The notes under the pieces: model-generated
The model's database searches: none
Told to the model about the DNA's origin: nothing
What the model saw: only the letters and a program-made list of their open reading frames with translations
Shown: piece after piece, positions 37,950 to 39,260 of the stretch
Layout of the letters: each line of letters opens with the position of its first letter
How positions within the stretch are numbered: position 1 is the stretch's first letter
Translations under genes and position numbers: made by a program
Assembly: GCA_963575745.1 (NCBI GenBank)
Contig: CAUYUJ010008568.1
Location: 1 to 39,260, forward strand
Reading direction: 5' to 3'
Origin: Prorocentrum cordatum
Taxonomy: Eukaryota; Sar; Dinophyceae; Prorocentrales; Prorocentraceae
DNA: 39,260 nt

Positions 37950-39136
37950 AGACCAAGGTCCATGGCGCCGCCACCCTTCTGCGGTGCACCCCCCCCCTTC
38001 TTCTTTTCGCACCCTCCTCTCGCAGTTGCGCCTCCCCGCCACCTCCTCCGTTTCCCACTCTTGTGTCCCAGGTGCCGTTTGTCTGCGTCCACCCCGCCGT
38101 GCGTTTGGGGTGGCATGTTGAAGATGTGCAGCGACGGCTCCTGCGAGTTGTACCAGGACCCCAATGGCGAGGGGCACAACCCAGACAGCCAGCCCGCAGG
38201 CAAACGTGGGTTCGTCGACCTAGAGGAGCAGCGAATGGTGAGTGAACATTTGCCTGCCTGCCGACCCCGGAAGGCTCTCTAGGAGGCTCGTCGGGTGGCC
38301 CGGCAAAAAAATGGCCATGCGAAAGTGTTCAAGACACAGCTCAAAACCGCCCAACGGTTCCGCAGGACTTTGGCCACGAAAAAATACTCAAGCAGAACCG
38401 TGGGCGAGCTCCAGAAGATCTCCAACCAGCACAGCACTATTCCAGACTCGGACCTCGAAGCTTTCTTCTGCCTTACCCACGTACCCGTGGTGAACAAAAA
38501 ATGCAGGTGCAGGTGGTGGTCACGACCAAATCCCTAATGCAACGCTTTACAGATCCAAGATCTACAACTATGGCCTGCGACGGGGGCGCCGGGTTTTGCG
38601 CCCTCGGGTACCCGATGCACTTGATCGGGGTGATGAACGCAGCCGGTTCGTTCGCACCGTGCGCGGTGGCGATCACGTCCACTGCCAAGGAGGACCAGGT
38701 GTTGGCCGTTCTGCAAGGGTTCGCAGATGCGTGCAAAGCGCGATCGTGCAGCCCCCTCACGAAATCGTTCTCCATCGTTTTGCAAGGGTATGTCCCAATT
38801 ACGACCTTGCGAGTGCGCGAGCGGAATGCCGCTCGCGGTGGTACTTCTGGCTCATGCTACGGAGTGCCACAGCAGTGGGCGGACGCTTTCGATGACATCG
38901 GGCCCAATCCGCCTGTCTGCTGCCGATTCCGCCGCCCCCCCTTCCCCCCGCAATTCCCCGTAGGAAAAAGAAGGTGGGGGAGTGGAAGGGACGGGGGGGC
39001 GGAGGCGCAGGGGGAAGAATTCAACCCAAGGAACTTGTATTGCGCCGCGGGCGCGGTGGTGGACGCGCCAAACCCTGACGGGTGGAAATGGGTCCGCGAC
39101 GGCAACACATGGATCCTGAAGCGGAAGGGCGGGTAG
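37850..39136 (+). pseudogene. MULE-type (Mutator-like) transposase, decayed
   Basis: Pieces in order, in more than one frame: SYTAYVEGFDSRQAAMLF...HAARVVKTK (37850-37960; resembles the FLYWCH-type N-terminal zinc domain of MULE proteins but with Cys residues lost), CSDGSCELYQDPNGEGHN and GKRGFVDLEEQRM (38125-38237), ARRVARQ...RRTLATKKYSSRTVGELQKI, PDSDLEAFFCLTHVPVVNK (38283-38500), then after a slip in an A6 run VQVVVTTKSLMQRF, CDGGAGFCALGYPMHLIGVM, GSFAPCAVAITSTAKEDQVL, FADACKARS...LTKSFS. The latter is the pattern of the MULE catalytic core around its first acidic residue. Further on the matching frame shifts again (CPNYDLASARAECRS in another frame), then PDGWKWVRDGNTWILKRK and a stop at 39136. 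Frameshifts and the shortened core argue for a dead copy. Family assignment is from motif pattern only. Confidence 0.4.
38238..38282 (+). other. Possible 45-nt GT-AG intron
   Basis: GTGAGTGAACATTTGCC...GGCTCTCTAG lies between codon ATG and GAGGCTCGT. It contains the in-frame stop TAG (38280-38282) at its last three bases; removing it keeps phase (EEQRM then EARRVARQ). Alternatively the TAG is simply a nonsense mutation. Confidence 0.35.
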
Positions 39137-39149
39137 GCTTGTGCTCGGC

Positions 39150-39260
39150 GTAGCTTAGGGGGGGGGGAGGGGAATGGGGAGGGCGGGGAAAGAGTGGGAG
39201 GGGGAGGGGGAGCTGGAGGGAGGGAAAGGGGAGGGGAGGGAGGGGAGGGAAAGGGAGGGA
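39150..39260 (+). repeat. G-rich GGGAGG tract, continues past window end
   Basis: GGGGGGGGGGAGGGGAATGG then GGGAGG/GGGAAA repeats to the last base; several runs of four or more G suit quadruplex formation. Confidence 0.8.

Noticed and set aside
1-39260. rRNA, tRNA or snRNA genes and a true SL RNA gene
   Set aside because: I found no cloverleaf, rRNA core or leader followed by a GT donor and Sm-like site; a covariance-model scan would be needed to exclude them.

Overview
The window looks like nuclear DNA of a dinoflagellate. Evidence: two degenerate copies of the 22-nt dinoflagellate spliced leader (DinoSL), one inside an LTR; a copia-type polyprotein with features I associate with dinoflagellate elements; a dinoflagellate-style LINE RNase H; high GC; and very sparse coding in a sea of repeats. 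A large free-living species such as Prorocentrum or Polarella would fit, but the species is an inference and not shown.

Layout. 1-5596 (minus): 5' part of a Ty1/copia-like retrotransposon running off the left edge: short LTR with relic spliced leader, tRNA-type primer site, gag with CCHC knuckle and protease active site, zinc-finger/coiled-coil ORF, and the domain that precedes integrase. It is inserted in a dispersed repeat that carries microsatellites. 5597-8300: (CTC)n/(GGA)n arrays and CGATCG-rich fold-back sequences. 8326-9072 (minus): LINE RNase H fragment. 9405-10075: second copy of the composite repeat. 10343-12062 (minus): pseudogene of a secreted parallel beta-helix protein. 12063-19150: minisatellites, a CA/GCAC array, another composite-repeat copy and a fold-back element. 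19166-21270 (minus): GC-rich reading frames that look like host coding sequence, one split by a 173-bp intron that has a dispersed relative at 30.7 kb (introner candidate). 22758-24362: 1.6 kb telomere-like CCCTAAG-type array. 24380-36975: minisatellites, long GGA/CTC/CAT/TAG triplet arrays, several hairpin elements and G-tract hairpins. 37062-39136 (plus): a ten-residue-repeat plus ubiquitin-like ORF, followed by a decayed MULE-type transposase.

No complete, clearly functional gene cluster is present. The coherent themes are retroelement/spliced-leader interaction, microsatellites embedded in mobile repeats, and intron-like dispersed elements. Coding calls lie on the minus strand in the left half and on the plus strand at the right end. 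Some long stop-free frames are only by-products of triplet repeats and are listed under rejected items.
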